From assembly GCA_004552195.1 (NCBI GenBank), contig SFPC01000023.1:1-21962 (forward strand): 21,962 nucleotides of DNA, written 5' to 3'. Within the stretch, counting starts at the first letter, position 1, and each line of letters starts with the position of its first letter. The stretch comes from Bacteroidales bacterium. Its GTDB lineage: Bacteria > Bacteroidota > Bacteroidia > Bacteroidales > Bacteroidaceae. Shown here piece by piece: positions 21,765 to 21,962 of the stretch. The position numbers were made by a program, and so were the translations under genes. The notes under the pieces are model-generated. The model worked only from the letters and a program-made list of their open reading frames with translations, was not told where the DNA came from and ran no database searches.

Positions 21765-21795
21765 CAAAAAAAGGAGGGCGTTTCCGCGTCCTCCT
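21765..21795 (-). terminator. Probable intrinsic terminator, minus strand
   Basis: On the minus strand AGGAGGACGCG (21785-21795) pairs with CGCCCTCCT (21772-21780) with a bulge, followed by seven T (plus-strand A-run 21765-21771). It implies minus-strand transcription arriving from the right, but no gene for it lies inside the window, so the source would be beyond 21962 or a non-coding transcript. Confidence 0.55.
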
Positions 21796-21906
21796 CTTCT
21801 TGTGTATCTTACTCGTATATGTCACCAACCATAGTTTGTGGCATATATTGATAATCAAAGAGTTACACGTAATACGGTGGAAAAGTCCTATCGAGGATGT
21901 TTTGAG

Positions 21907-21937
21907 TTTGTTTATTTGATGGAAAAGTATAATTTTG
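21907..21937 (+). promoter_or_regulatory. Outward-facing Bacteroidetes promoter at the right edge
   Basis: TTTG (21907-21910) and TAATTTTG (21930-21937) are separated by exactly 19 nt, a full match to the Bacteroidetes -33/-7 architecture. The predicted start is near 21944. A near-palindrome TTTTGCATTTGCAAAA overlaps the -7 box and start site and could be an operator. The gene it drives lies beyond the window. Confidence 0.65.
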
Positions 21938-21962
21938 CATTTGCAAAAAGTGTGTAAAGCAC

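Noticed and set aside
21453..21919. Small plus-strand open frames near the right edge (21453-21851, 21517-21732, 21713-21919)
   Set aside because: They overlap one another and a terminator, lack ribosome sites and show no domain; composition varies as in non-coding DNA.
21938..21962. Start of a tRNA or rRNA operon at the right edge
   Set aside because: Only about 20 bases follow the predicted start site and none match a recognisable RNA gene.

Overview
The window looks like a chromosomal segment of a member of the Bacteroidales, most likely Prevotella-like. The evidence is Bacteroidetes-type promoters (-7 boxes of the form TAnnTTTG with little Shine-Dalgarno signal), Bacteroidetes-restricted families (DUF4369-like and DUF4488-like exported proteins), GC-rich genes set in AT-rich intergenic DNA, and a C-terminal tail remnant of the kind found on Prevotella secreted proteins. 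Most of the content is metabolic and housekeeping. No mobile-element genes, CRISPR array, tRNA or rRNA were found.

Layout. 1-615: a probable 3' end of an AT-rich gene (stop at 80), then non-coding DNA with inverted and direct repeats and the ilvC terminator. 616-5901: a minus-strand branched-chain amino acid operon, ilvD-ilvB-ilvN-ilvC. 6339-6782: an acidic orphan protein (minus). 6964-9024: a GH20 beta-N-acetylhexosaminidase with a C-terminal discoidin-like domain (plus). 9161-9901: a DUF4369-like lipoprotein (minus). 10083-10311: a foldback (MITE-like) element. 10321-12999: a minus-strand cluster reading queT/yhhQ - queC - queF - ftsB/divIC-like - small membrane protein. 13000-13684: non-coding DNA apart from a remnant of a secreted-protein C-terminus. 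13685-15409: a second GH20 enzyme (minus). 15605-18168: carboxynorspermidine dehydrogenase, a DUF4488-like exported protein and an acyl-ACP thioesterase (all minus). 18454-20682: a dipeptidyl peptidase IV-type S9 protease (plus). 20683-21962: 1.28 kb with no convincing gene but dense in repeats, ending in an outward-facing promoter.

How the genes work together. The ilv operon makes valine and isoleucine precursors. The que genes import or make 7-deazaguanine intermediates for queuosine tRNA modification. The leader of the first que-cluster gene (yhhQ/queT) can be folded base by base into a class I preQ1 riboswitch whose pseudoknot 3' strand lies 7 nt before the start codon, so end-product control of translation is likely. 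The two exported hexosaminidases and the exported DPP-IV fit a host-glycoprotein-degrading lifestyle.

The best candidates for something undescribed are non-coding: the preQ1 riboswitch in this context, the 229-bp foldback element, a two-copy dispersed hairpin repeat beside both GH20 genes, and a roughly 500-bp field of TTCAC/GTGAA words after the DPP-IV gene that contains four tandem ~43-bp hairpin units. No new enzymatic system was recognised.
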